From: GCA-2683135 sp964507445
GTDB taxonomy: Bacteria; Planctomycetota; GCA-002687715
Length of the DNA stretch: 64,000 nucleotides
NCBI GenBank assembly: GCA_964507445.1
Contig: CAZDQF010000005.1
Span: 1-64,000 of the forward strand
Direction: 5' to 3'
Positions 52,301 to 60,193 of the stretch are shown piece after piece. The notes beneath the pieces are model-generated. The model saw only the letters and a program-made list of their open reading frames with translations, searched no databases and had not been told where the DNA came from. The position numbers and the translations under genes were made by a program. Each line of letters opens with the position of its first letter. Position 1 is the first letter of the stretch.

Positions 52301-55300
52301 GATGGCTTCTGCCTGCTCGTTCCGGGCGACGACGGCGTGACCACACGCATCGTCGGGGGCCTCGGACTGCGCGGAGCGGGCCCCGGGACCGTAACCCTGG
52401 ACGCGGTCGTGCCGCGCGCGTTCTTCTCCGGAGAACCAGCCGGTGACTGGCTCCGTGAGCGCGCCTGTTGGGACCTGGTCGCCGTCGCGCGGGGCATGAG
52501 CGCCTACCTCCTGGAACGAGCCCTCGATCACGCCGCCTCCCGCGTCCAGTTCCCCGGCATGTTCAAGGACCACCGCGGCCGAGACTCCATCGCCAAGTTC
52601 GGCGCCGTGCAGGAGATGCTCGGCGTCATGACCGAGAACCAGGAGGTCCTGGAAGCGCTTCGTGACCGCGCGGGCATGGGCCGTCCCGCCGCTGCCCTCG
52701 CCATCAACCTGCTGGGACCCTCGCCCCGATCCACCGCCTACCTGGCCGGACAGGTCCTGGGGGGGACCGCCTACTCGGAAGAGGACCCGGTGTGTCGCTT
52801 CTTCCGCGACGCCGCCACGCTCACCCGCCTGCCGATCCACCTGGCCCAGATCTGGGGCGAGGTGGGAGACACGGCCCTCGGCATGGGGCCGGAGGGGCCG
52901 GACCTGCCTGACCTGGACATGGAGCCACGCCCCCTGGCAGCCCCGGACGAAGCCTCCCGTCTGGTGGCGACGCCGATTCGGGACGTGGACGACGCCGTGC
53001 GAGCGTTCACCGCCGCGGTGGGTGAGCTTGAGGAGGCCGATCGCGCCGCCTTGAGGCGGGAAGTGGGGCGCCTCACCCTCGACGTCGCCGCCGTACGGGC
53101 GCTGGCGTCCCGCGTCGAAGCCCGGCTGGAAGACGGCGCCCGAGGCGGCATCTCCAGCGCCGCTCTCGAAGGGCTCTGCGAACGGACCGCCGCACGCGCG
53201 CGGCGACTGACCCTACGCCTGGGTGACGTCCCGGCGCTCTGCGAGCTTGGCCGACAGCTCCTCGACAACCACACCGTCAGCACGCCGCCCAACGGAGACG
53301 GGGCCACCTACGGTGACTACCTGAGCAGCGACGGGTCGTTCACGTCCGGCGACCTGCTGATGAAGCCGTCGCAGAACGACCTCGTCCTCACGCCCGAGCT
53401 GATCCACGCGGACCCGGAGCTCGCCGCGTTGAAGCAGCAGATCGACGACACCTGGAAGTCGCGCTACCGCGACCGCCGTCCGGGGGAAGAGCCCTACACG
53501 CGCTACGTGGAGAGGCTCCATCACGTCCCCTTGACCGACATCCGCACCCTCCTGGACGAGGGCTACTTCCGGCTCATCATCCCCACGGCCCACGGGGGCG
53601 AGGGCGCCAAGAAGGTCGCCTACTACCTCGCCACCACCGCCATGATGCGCCACGGGGACCCGACCCAGGCCATCATCGTCATGGGGTCCACGTCCATCGG
53701 CACGACACCGCTCCTCCTCGGCCTGGAGCAGGACCTGCCGGAGGCCCGCCGCACGCTGACCTCACTCATGGAGAGACGGGACGAGGTGGAGGCGGCCGCC
53801 GCCGGCGACGGTCAGGCACGCAAGGCGTTGCGGTCCCTCCTCGGCAACAAGGCGGTGCGCGGCCTCCTCCCCCGCGACCTCCGGGGTTGGGAGGCCAAGG
53901 TGCAGGAGGAGCTGGACTCGCTCCCCGGCCGGGAGGCGGCCCACGCGTTCTTCCTGCGGCTCATCGCCTCGGGCAGCATCTCCGCCTTCGCCCTCACCGA
54001 ACCAAGCGCGGGCTCCGACACCGCCCGCGTCCGCACCAAGGCGGAGCTCTGCCATGTTCCCGTGGAGGCCGATCCCCGGGGCTTCTGGACCTTCCGACCT
54101 GAAGGCGCTCCGGAGGACACGGTCCGGAACCTCTTCACCTACGACAGCCTCGAGTTCGCCGACGACGGGATCACCTTCGTCGGCGCGGACGGCCAGCGCA
54201 CGCCGCTCGACGTCCGCGACTTCGATCACCAAGGCGACGTCCGCAGCTCGGCGGAGAGCAAGCACCGATACGTGGTCCTGGACGGCGAGCGGATCGACGT
54301 GCACGACATCGGCAGGGTGACGGAGCAGGACGGAGCCACGGTCTACCCCTACTACCGGGTCAACGGCGCCAAGATGTGGATCACCAACGGTTCCACCGCC
54401 GGCGTCATGATCCTGTACGCCAGGACCGGACGCGGACCCACAGGGTTCATGCTCGACGCCCACGCCGAGGGTCTCGTCATCGGCAAGGACGAAGAGAAGA
54501 TGGGGCAGCGTGGCTCGGCCACCAACGAGCTGGCCCTGAGCGACGTGCGCATCCCACGGGATCAGGTCATCGGCATCGAAGGCCGCGGCCAGGAGAACGC
54601 CCTCGAGACGCTGAACGTGGGCAGGGCCGGACTGGCGGTGAGCTGCACCGGGCTGATCCAGGAGGTGGTGGAGGACCTGCGCGCGCACTTCTCCGATGAC
54701 GACGCGGAGCCCACACCGGAGCAGCTCCTCGAACTCGGGAAGATCGCCCTGGACGCGGTGAACGCGGAGTCCCTCGGGTGGCAACTGGCGGGGCGCTTCG
54801 ACCACGGCGGCACGGTCTCCGTGCGGATGGAGTCGGCCCTGGCCAAGGCCTCCAACACGGAGGCCTATCACCGGGTCCTCACCCGCGCCGAGCGCGTCCT
54901 CAGTCCACGATTCGTCCTCGACGACCACGAGTTGGAGAAGCGGCGCCGGGACGCGCGGGTCCTCACCATCTACGAGGGGACCAGCGAGATCCAGCGCTTC
55001 CTCATGCTGAGAGACCTGGTGGACGGCCTGAGGGAAGATCAGGGGCAAGGCGCTCCGGAGACGGAGCTGTGGGGTCCGTTCTCCGCAGCGCGAGGCGACC
55101 TCTTCAAGCATGTGGGCGCCGTTCAGCGAGGGCTCGGCCCCCGCGCCTGGCAGCAGGCGGGGCTTCAGCCGGTGGTCTTCCCGCTTGTGGAGGGGCTCAT
55201 GGCGCTCGGTGGCTACACCGCCACCGTCCAGAGGCTGCAGGTCGCCGAACGGCTGCTGGACGAGAACGACCCGGCGGCGGCGGAGCTGCTCGGGTTCATT

Positions 55301-57376
55301 CGACGCGCCGCCCAGCTCAGCGGAGAGGACCTGGAGCGGCGCCGCGTCAGCGGCTACGCACGGCACCAGGTCTCCATGGAGCGCCTGCGTGAAGGCACCG
55401 ACGTCCACGCTCGCACCCTCGCTGACCGAGCCCTCCTGCGCCACGCCGATCCACCTTCGCCGGTCGAGACCATGCCGACCTCCAGCATCACCAGGCCAGT
55501 CCGCGTGGCGCTGATCATCGACCCGAGGCCGGTGGTGGCGCCGACGCCAAGGCTCCATGGCGGGACGTTGCGAGAGCACGCGGCGGAGTTGAGCGACCTG
55601 GACCGCGGGATACTGAGCCAACTCCGACGCCTCCGGGCCACCGCGGACGCGGCTGTCGACGTCACCGTCGTCGGCGTCGGACGGATCGCCACCATGGACG
55701 TGCTCCGGGAGACCCTGGCCCTGGGAGCTGACCGGGCCTTCCTGTTGAACACGGGCACCCGCAACCTGTTCGCGACCGACGTGGCCGGCGCCATCGCAGA
55801 GTTGGTGAGAGCCAACGAGGAGCTCGGTGACGCCGCTTTCGATGTCGTCCTGGGAGCCGCGGATCGCGGGTCCCTGCTGCTCCCCCTGGCCCGAAGGCTG
55901 GAGCTGGTGCCCTTCGAAGGCAGCCGCTGCTTCGGCCTCACGGCGACGACCGATCAACTGGAGTTCCAGGTGAGACCATCCCGGGGTGAGGACATTCAAC
56001 TCGCCGGGCCCTGTCTCCTGACCATCGAGGACCCCAGGACGGCGGCGGAGTTCACCTGGAGCATGGAGGGGTGGGGCGCCGCCCAGGCCGTGGACGTGAC
56101 CGTCGTGGACTTCATCCCCGAGGACGCTCCGTCCATCAGGCTCGAGGCCACCATCTCATCGGCGTCGTCGGAGGTCCCGGCGGAAGTCGGCCCCATGGAC
56201 GTGACCGACGCCGCGGCGCACTTCGCGGAAGCCACGGGACTGGACGGGGCACCGGAGACCCGAGGCTTCTACGAGGGGGAGATCACCCGGATGCCGCCGG
56301 GCATGTTCTTCCACGGGCTGGGCGCCGTGGCCGTGGCGGAGGCGGACCAGGAAGGCGGCGTGGCCACCAACATCGCCGGCCCCGCGAACGCGGCGTCCGC
56401 CGCCGCGGCGGGGGGTCCTCTCGGCGCGTTGCTCATCGTCCCGTCCCAGGATCCGGATGTCGTGAGGAGGGCCGCCGGTGAGACCCTCGCCGTCGCGCCG
56501 GGCAGCCGGGTCGGTGTGGTCGCCTGGGAAGGGCTCATGACCCGTTCCGTCATCACGAGGGCGCAGATCATGGAAGGGCTGCTGCGCGAACACCCCACCC
56601 CGGCGTTCTTCGCCACCCGGCTGAGGTCCGCGGCCTTGCTCTCCGGCGAGGGGCGCGCCCTGGCCGGCGAGGACATCGCGCTGGTGGACGGGGTGGATCG
56701 CGTCGGGGCATCAGGCAAGCGCTGCACCCTCTCCGGGCTCCGCTACGACCGGAAGATCCGGTACCACGCCGACAGCGACGGAGCGTCACCGCACGTGGTG
56801 GTGGCCTCGACGGTGGAGACCTCTGAGGCCGAAGCCGACCCCGCACCAGGGGACGGCGCGGTCATCCTGCTGGATGAGCTACCGCTCCCCAACCAGGAGG
56901 ACGTCCTCGGCAAGGCGGTGGTGGACGCCGAGCAGCAGCTCGGTGTCTCCCTCGAGGACGCAGAGTTCATCATCGATGTGGGCTACGGCGTCGGCAGCCG
57001 GGACGGCATCGAGGAGGTCATCGAACCGCTCCAGCAAGCCCTTATCGATCTCGGCGTGAAGGGCGTCACCATCGGGGCCACCCGCAAGGTGACCCAGGAC
57101 CTCGGCATCCTCCCGGATTCTCATCAGATCGGGCAGACCGGGGTGTCCGTCGACCCCCGCGTGATGCTCTGTGTCGGCGTCTCCGGCGCTCCGCAACATC
57201 TGGAGTACATCGGCGACCGGGCGGTCATCTTCGCCTTCAACAAGGACGCGGACGCGCCGCTCATGACCCTGAACGGTAGCAGACCGAAGCCGGTGGTGTA
57301 TCCCATCGTCGGCGACCTGTTCCAACAGGTCCCCCTGTTCGTCCGGGCGCTGGAAGAGCGGTCGCGGGGTCAGTAG
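49337..57376 (+). CDS. Giant fusion: ETF:quinone oxidoreductase, acyl-CoA dehydrogenases, ETF-beta and ETF-alpha
   Basis: One uninterrupted 2679-codon frame. Residues 1-665 are ETF:quinone oxidoreductase: FAD loop VLIVGGGAAGITAAIG, ENWSGAVY, hydrophobic membrane segments near 450 and 540-560, and a 4Fe-4S site of four Cys (NVCPAW, then CIRCETCW). Residues about 690-1340 resemble an acyl-CoA dehydrogenase C-terminal half (ASRVQFPGMF) but lack the TEP..GSD loop. Residues about 1350-2040 are a full acyl-CoA dehydrogenase (AFALTEPSAGSDTARV near 1550, NGAKMWITNG, catalytic Glu in IYEGTSEIQRF near 1880). Residues about 2055-2270 are ETF-beta-like. The rest is ETF-alpha, with its FAD motif intact (GATRKV, IGQTGV, SGAPQHLEYI, FNKDADAP). 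Together these could carry electrons from acyl-CoA to quinone in one chain. Post-translational cleavage cannot be excluded. The mRNA looks leaderless. Confidence 0.9.
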   Translation: MPRSNTKVLIVGGGAAGITAAIGLAKRDIPVVVLEGGLYAGAENWSGAVYFCENLVRPEILGEDGLAQTPVERRVVQRGLLASDGELAVGASVRSPAAFNHCYTVLRPVFDHDLAEKARIHGAEILTGTTALALLRDGDRVRGVLTDRGPIYADVVFLAEGDASNLVTREGLETKNPGESGIVRPEFLQGIKEVLQLPEGEIERRFGVQEGEGACFEILLRNGTVKGATAPLNAGAFLYTNRDSLSIGLVAPLHNLKQVGVRHNQLMEWLKGMPALEGLLDGARPVSFGAKLIRGGGFKEMPRLALDGCAVGGAATGIGLDFPCPNYTGPATFMGWAFSEAVADILDDGGAFTREALEARYVETVQSSSYLTDVHSLKDWPAFVSETRHFFDTQVDVATAMADAATNPERSGHLAVARAALDATSGHRKALMAELNRAGAALGLTRGLGKDILLAVPWWVINCVIGWFPRRTSTDATLVPHLLHGAGVTRESAPWLIRYVRWIMAPGLAEALHHLYRNDGAALPEKLRASRRALLNRISLVDLVLAPLLLLVLTLLNLVARRRETDRRTALDQVSPEVDHDSKLAWLTYRSDEHTHIRFHAAYDEHGLPDDASSSLFNVCPAWVYKQEDSPAGDGSVAVLHENCIRCETCWRADDRRVDWGRTRGQRLVFESYTSADAWLRESREAANLARAARAGTAQPIPPIVDPDPVALDAADRADASAAGTRISRHLRSFRSLMRHMPSVLLGSDRKLLDALGREVIRGVEDLGEALGRHDAADLKSRRDALAGWVRLATDHLDTERFFHFEADLGVLESHHMVEVRALTGVGLSRPPRRASFGMGARRAALRALLEQRLDRDTVAACEASMQPTDDARRALLDVVAALCDPDSGEPVAPGSVARDAALEEMARLSPSLAVLTAGHLAVCDLVHRAETPARPVPALSEVRDDLRTGRVIGGILRGEFWLNDDAVSGQSEACLLGGLGVLALPTGDGFCLLVPGDDGVTTRIVGGLGLRGAGPGTVTLDAVVPRAFFSGEPAGDWLRERACWDLVAVARGMSAYLLERALDHAASRVQFPGMFKDHRGRDSIAKFGAVQEMLGVMTENQEVLEALRDRAGMGRPAAALAINLLGPSPRSTAYLAGQVLGGTAYSEEDPVCRFFRDAATLTRLPIHLAQIWGEVGDTALGMGPEGPDLPDLDMEPRPLAAPDEASRLVATPIRDVDDAVRAFTAAVGELEEADRAALRREVGRLTLDVAAVRALASRVEARLEDGARGGISSAALEGLCERTAARARRLTLRLGDVPALCELGRQLLDNHTVSTPPNGDGATYGDYLSSDGSFTSGDLLMKPSQNDLVLTPELIHADPELAALKQQIDDTWKSRYRDRRPGEEPYTRYVERLHHVPLTDIRTLLDEGYFRLIIPTAHGGEGAKKVAYYLATTAMMRHGDPTQAIIVMGSTSIGTTPLLLGLEQDLPEARRTLTSLMERRDEVEAAAAGDGQARKALRSLLGNKAVRGLLPRDLRGWEAKVQEELDSLPGREAAHAFFLRLIASGSISAFALTEPSAGSDTARVRTKAELCHVPVEADPRGFWTFRPEGAPEDTVRNLFTYDSLEFADDGITFVGADGQRTPLDVRDFDHQGDVRSSAESKHRYVVLDGERIDVHDIGRVTEQDGATVYPYYRVNGAKMWITNGSTAGVMILYARTGRGPTGFMLDAHAEGLVIGKDEEKMGQRGSATNELALSDVRIPRDQVIGIEGRGQENALETLNVGRAGLAVSCTGLIQEVVEDLRAHFSDDDAEPTPEQLLELGKIALDAVNAESLGWQLAGRFDHGGTVSVRMESALAKASNTEAYHRVLTRAERVLSPRFVLDDHELEKRRRDARVLTIYEGTSEIQRFLMLRDLVDGLREDQGQGAPETELWGPFSAARGDLFKHVGAVQRGLGPRAWQQAGLQPVVFPLVEGLMALGGYTATVQRLQVAERLLDENDPAAAELLGFIRRAAQLSGEDLERRRVSGYARHQVSMERLREGTDVHARTLADRALLRHADPPSPVETMPTSSITRPVRVALIIDPRPVVAPTPRLHGGTLREHAAELSDLDRGILSQLRRLRATADAAVDVTVVGVGRIATMDVLRETLALGADRAFLLNTGTRNLFATDVAGAIAELVRANEELGDAAFDVVLGAADRGSLLLPLARRLELVPFEGSRCFGLTATTDQLEFQVRPSRGEDIQLAGPCLLTIEDPRTAAEFTWSMEGWGAAQAVDVTVVDFIPEDAPSIRLEATISSASSEVPAEVGPMDVTDAAAHFAEATGLDGAPETRGFYEGEITRMPPGMFFHGLGAVAVAEADQEGGVATNIAGPANAASAAAAGGPLGALLIVPSQDPDVVRRAAGETLAVAPGSRVGVVAWEGLMTRSVITRAQIMEGLLREHPTPAFFATRLRSAALLSGEGRALAGEDIALVDGVDRVGASGKRCTLSGLRYDRKIRYHADSDGASPHVVVASTVETSEAEADPAPGDGAVILLDELPLPNQEDVLGKAVVDAEQQLGVSLEDAEFIIDVGYGVGSRDGIEEVIEPLQQALIDLGVKGVTIGATRKVTQDLGILPDSHQIGQTGVSVDPRVMLCVGVSGAPQHLEYIGDRAVIFAFNKDADAPLMTLNGSRPKPVVYPIVGDLFQQVPLFVRALEERSRGQ

Positions 57377-58908
57377 TTCAGCGCGCTCAGCGGCACACGG
57401 AGACGGTGGACACGATCTCCGGCGATGTTGATGACCTCGTAGCTGACGCCGGGGTCTTCTCCGCCGGGCTCGAACCGCACGAATCCGAAAGAAGGCGTGG
57501 CGTTGTAGGAGAAGAGCGCCCTCTTCATCACCGCGTGCTTGTGGACGTTGGTCAGCCGGGAGGAGTTGAACTCGTAGATGGGGTATCCACCCGGGCGTTG
57601 GTTCAGCCAGGCGTCAGACCGGTGACGGTCAGCGGAGAGTTGCACCACGCCGGTGATCCTGTGCTCTGAGAGGAAGCGGTAGATCCCTGCCCGTTCCTGG
57701 GGATGCCCGTCCCACGTGTCCTTGCTCTTGCCCTTCGTCCCCGTCGCCCAGGGCACCGGGGAACAGATCACCTTGAACACCGCCTTCGAGTCCTTGAGTC
57801 CCTGCTTCAGCCAGCGCAGCTGATGGGGTCCGAGCATGGAGCTGGAGCCGTCGCCCTTGGGCCTCTCACGGTACGCCCGTCCGTCGAGCATGAAGAAGTC
57901 CACGGCGCCCCAGGAGAAGCTGTACCAGCAACCCGGCCGCTCCACGCCGCCGCCGTACCCCGGGTTGGCCCAATTCTCGACGAACACATCCCAGACGTCC
58001 CGCTTCCACGGTGGGGTGTCCACCGCGGGGCCGCCCTTGCAGTCGTTGGTGCCGAAGTCGTGATCATCCCAGATGGAGAACGTCGGTACGCGGGCGGTGA
58101 GGGCGCGGTAAGGCGGGCTGGCCTGACGACGGTGATAGCAGTACCGCTGAACGTCGGGGTGCTTGGGGTGATCGATGTAGACATTGTCCCCCAGGAGCAG
58201 CAGCAGGTCCGGGGAGGTCTTGGCGATGGTCGACCACATGTGCTCATGCCGTGGCGTGAACCCGGCGCCGCCGCCGAAGGCGAGGGTGAACGCCCCCTTC
58301 GAACCGAGGGTCGGAGCCGTTCGGAACGCCAGCACAGCAGCGGTCGGCTCTTCTCCGCTGTCAGGCCGCAGATCCACGGTCCCTTCGTAGGCCGTGTCCG
58401 ACTCCAGGCCCGTCATGTGCAACACCGCGGTGCAATCGGAGGCTGGCTCGGTGCGCGCCTCGACCCGGCGCCCCGCGACCGAGAGCACCACCGTGGCGGG
58501 GCTGGTGGTCCGGACCCACACCCGCGCATCGTGAGGACCCACGGCACCCACCATGGGGCCCATGGCGATGCGGGGCGTCTCGCAGAGCTCGGGGTAGCGA
58601 TCTCGAAGCGGACGCAGCCAATGCTGGAAGGCCACGGCCAGTCGCCCCTCGGGGAACCCGAGACGACGCACCCGTTCCACCGCCGCCGCGGCCGCGGCCG
58701 GATTCTGCTGCGCCGCCTCGGCGATGGCGACCATGAACCAGTCTTCAGGGTCATCATCGTTGGCCGCGATACGGCCGCGGAGGGTCTTGAGGGCCACCGC
58801 GGGCTTGCCGTCGACGATCTGACGCAACGCGTCACGGTGGATCTTCTTGTACTGGCCCTGAGCCGCGAGGCACCCGACCATGGTCAGGAAGATGATGCAG
58901 GTTCGCAT
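57370..58908 (-). CDS. phoD: PhoD-like alkaline phosphatase/phosphodiesterase
   Basis: A 512-residue exported metallophosphatase. ATG 58908 gives signal peptide MRTCIIFLTMVGCLAAQG; an open frame extends to 59163 over the divergent gene and is rejected. A helical repeat-like segment (about residues 25-120, DPEDWFMVAIAEAAQQNP) precedes the PhoD N-terminal beta domain (VGAVGPHDARVWVRT) and the catalytic domain with LGDNVYID, FSIWDDHDFGTNDCKG, WAND-like NWANPGYGGG, MLDGRAYR and LSADRHRSDAW metal-binding motifs. PhoD enzymes release phosphate from mono- and diesters outside the cytoplasm using iron and calcium. The gene overlaps the fusion gene by 7 nt tail to tail. TAGGAT 8 nt upstream indicates leaderless expression. 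Confidence 0.9.
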   Translation of the reverse strand: MRTCIIFLTMVGCLAAQGQYKKIHRDALRQIVDGKPAVALKTLRGRIAANDDDPEDWFMVAIAEAAQQNPAAAAAAVERVRRLGFPEGRLAVAFQHWLRPLRDRYPELCETPRIAMGPMVGAVGPHDARVWVRTTSPATVVLSVAGRRVEARTEPASDCTAVLHMTGLESDTAYEGTVDLRPDSGEEPTAAVLAFRTAPTLGSKGAFTLAFGGGAGFTPRHEHMWSTIAKTSPDLLLLLGDNVYIDHPKHPDVQRYCYHRRQASPPYRALTARVPTFSIWDDHDFGTNDCKGGPAVDTPPWKRDVWDVFVENWANPGYGGGVERPGCWYSFSWGAVDFFMLDGRAYRERPKGDGSSSMLGPHQLRWLKQGLKDSKAVFKVICSPVPWATGTKGKSKDTWDGHPQERAGIYRFLSEHRITGVVQLSADRHRSDAWLNQRPGGYPIYEFNSSRLTNVHKHAVMKRALFSYNATPSFGFVRFEPGGEDPGVSYEVINIAGDRVHRLRVPLSALNY

Positions 58909-58915
58909 GGCCCGG

Positions 58916-58922
58916 TATCCTA
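58916..58922. promoter_or_regulatory. Palindromic bidirectional -10 box TATCCTA
   Basis: Plus strand TATCCT (58916-58921) ends 6 nt before ATG 58928. Minus strand TAGGAT (58922-58917, preceded by CTG) ends 8 nt before ATG 58908. Spacing and flanks are the same as at 46464. Confidence 0.65.
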
Positions 58923-58927
58923 CAGCC

Positions 58928-59278
58928 ATGAACGGACTGAGCGCTGAGCAGGTAGCAGAGCTGCGGGCGGACCTGGCGACGCTGCACCAGGAGTTGGAGG
59001 CGCTCCTCACCATGGCCGACGACGGCGCCAGGCCCATCGAGCTGGAGCAACCCATCGGCCGACTGTCTCGAATGGACGCCATGCAACAGCGAGAGATGGC
59101 CATGGCGAACCACGCCGCACACCAACGTCGCCTCAGTCTGGTGGACGAGGCCGTGGAGGCCATGGAGGACGGGAGCTACGGCCTCTGCGCCAACTGCGAC
59201 CGGCCCATCGCGTTCAGCCGTCTCAAGGCGCTGCCGGAGACGATCTCCTGCCTGCCGTGCCAGGAGCGCCTCGAGTAG
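58928..59278 (+). CDS. DksA/TraR-family zinc-finger protein
   Basis: A 116-residue protein. An N-terminal coiled coil (ADLATLHQELEALLTMADD, then DAMQQREMAMANHAAHQRR) ends in a four-Cys zinc finger, CANCDRPIAF and CLPCQERL, matching the DksA/TraR C-terminus (GLCANCDRPI). Such proteins enter the RNA polymerase secondary channel and modulate initiation, often with ppGpp. The coiled-coil tip lacks a clear Asp-x-x-Asp-x-Ala motif, so activity may differ from E. coli DksA (151 residues). ATG 58928 is 6 nt after TATCCT; upstream frames would run through the promoter and the divergent start. Confidence 0.85.
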   Translation: MNGLSAEQVAELRADLATLHQELEALLTMADDGARPIELEQPIGRLSRMDAMQQREMAMANHAAHQRRLSLVDEAVEAMEDGSYGLCANCDRPIAFSRLKALPETISCLPCQERLE

Positions 59279-59294
59279 GCGATTCCCCCTGTCC

Positions 59295-60170
59295 TCACCG
59301 CCTGCCCGGCCGCAGCACCAGCCACATGCCGAGGAACACTCCCGCCGCGGCGATGGAGTTGGCCACGGTCACCGGTTCTCCGTGGATCAGGACCCCCGTG
59401 AAGACCACCAACGCCGGCTGCGAGAACGTGTACACCGCGGCCGTGGACGCGCTGAGCCGGGTGAGCGCGAAGAGATTCAGCAGGTAACCCAGGATGGTGG
59501 GAAAGAGAACGACAAAGCCGAGGGCCCACCACGACGCGGCGCTCGCGGCCGCAGGGGCGAGGTCCGCGTCCCAGGACATGATCGGCAGCGACCACAGCGC
59601 GAAGAAGAACATCCACGCGGTGACCGCCATGGGGGGATGTTCTTTGAGCAGAGGCTTGGAGAGGACCAGGTAGACCGAGTACACCAGCATGTTGCTCAGC
59701 AGCAGCAGGTCTCCCAGCAGGTGAACGGCGCCCTCGTGGAAGAGGAGCTGGACGATGGCCACCAGCCCCACGACGATGCCCGCGATCCGCCGCCTGTCGG
59801 GCCGCTCCTGCCCCGCGATCAAAGCCACTCCGTAGGTGAGCGCCGGGATGAGCCCGACCATGAGTCCGGCGTTGGTGATGGGGGCCCGCTTCAGCCCTTC
59901 GAGGAAGCAGAACTGGTTCAGCGCGATCCCCATGAGGGCGGCCAGCTGGATCCGCACCAGGCTACGAAGCGGCGGGATCGCGGCCCCTCGGTGGAGCACG
60001 ATGGCGATCATCCCCAGCACCAGGGCTCCGGTTCCGATACGCCAGACCGCCACGGCGGACGGCTCGAACCCCTCGAACGCCATCTTCCCGTAGAGCGGGA
60101 ACAGGCCGAAGAAGAGCTGCGTGAAGCCGAGCGCCACGTGGTGCGGGAGAGTGGAGCCAGCGCTGCCCAT
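59295..60170 (-). CDS. EamA/DMT-family transporter
   Basis: A 291-residue membrane protein with ten predicted TM helices arranged as two EamA repeats (helix pairs such as LALGFTQLFFGLFP-like at the start, LVRIQLAALMGIALNQFCF, GLIPALTYGVALIAG, FALWSLPIMS, GFVVLFPTILGYLLNLFAL and SIAAAGVFLGMWLVL). This is the drug/metabolite exporter superfamily; the substrate is unknown. ATG 60170 lies 8 nt after TAGTTT on the minus strand, with no Shine-Dalgarno sequence. It converges with the DksA-like gene (16 bp between stops) and diverges from the amidase gene. Confidence 0.87.
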   Translation of the reverse strand: MGSAGSTLPHHVALGFTQLFFGLFPLYGKMAFEGFEPSAVAVWRIGTGALVLGMIAIVLHRGAAIPPLRSLVRIQLAALMGIALNQFCFLEGLKRAPITNAGLMVGLIPALTYGVALIAGQERPDRRRIAGIVVGLVAIVQLLFHEGAVHLLGDLLLLSNMLVYSVYLVLSKPLLKEHPPMAVTAWMFFFALWSLPIMSWDADLAPAAASAASWWALGFVVLFPTILGYLLNLFALTRLSASTAAVYTFSQPALVVFTGVLIHGEPVTVANSIAAAGVFLGMWLVLRPGRR

Positions 60171-60177
60171 GGGCGGC

Positions 60178-60184
60178 TAAACTA
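60178..60184. promoter_or_regulatory. Palindromic bidirectional -10 box TAAACTA
   Basis: Plus strand TAAACT (60178-60183) ends 10 nt before ATG 60194. Minus strand TAGTTT (60184-60179) ends 8 nt before ATG 60170. This is the third TANNNTA element placed between close divergent starts. Confidence 0.6.
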
Positions 60185-60193
60185 CGCCCTCTG

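Noticed and set aside
58909..59163. N-terminal extension of phoD
   Set aside because: It would cross the dksA-like coding region and hide the signal peptide that begins at 58908.
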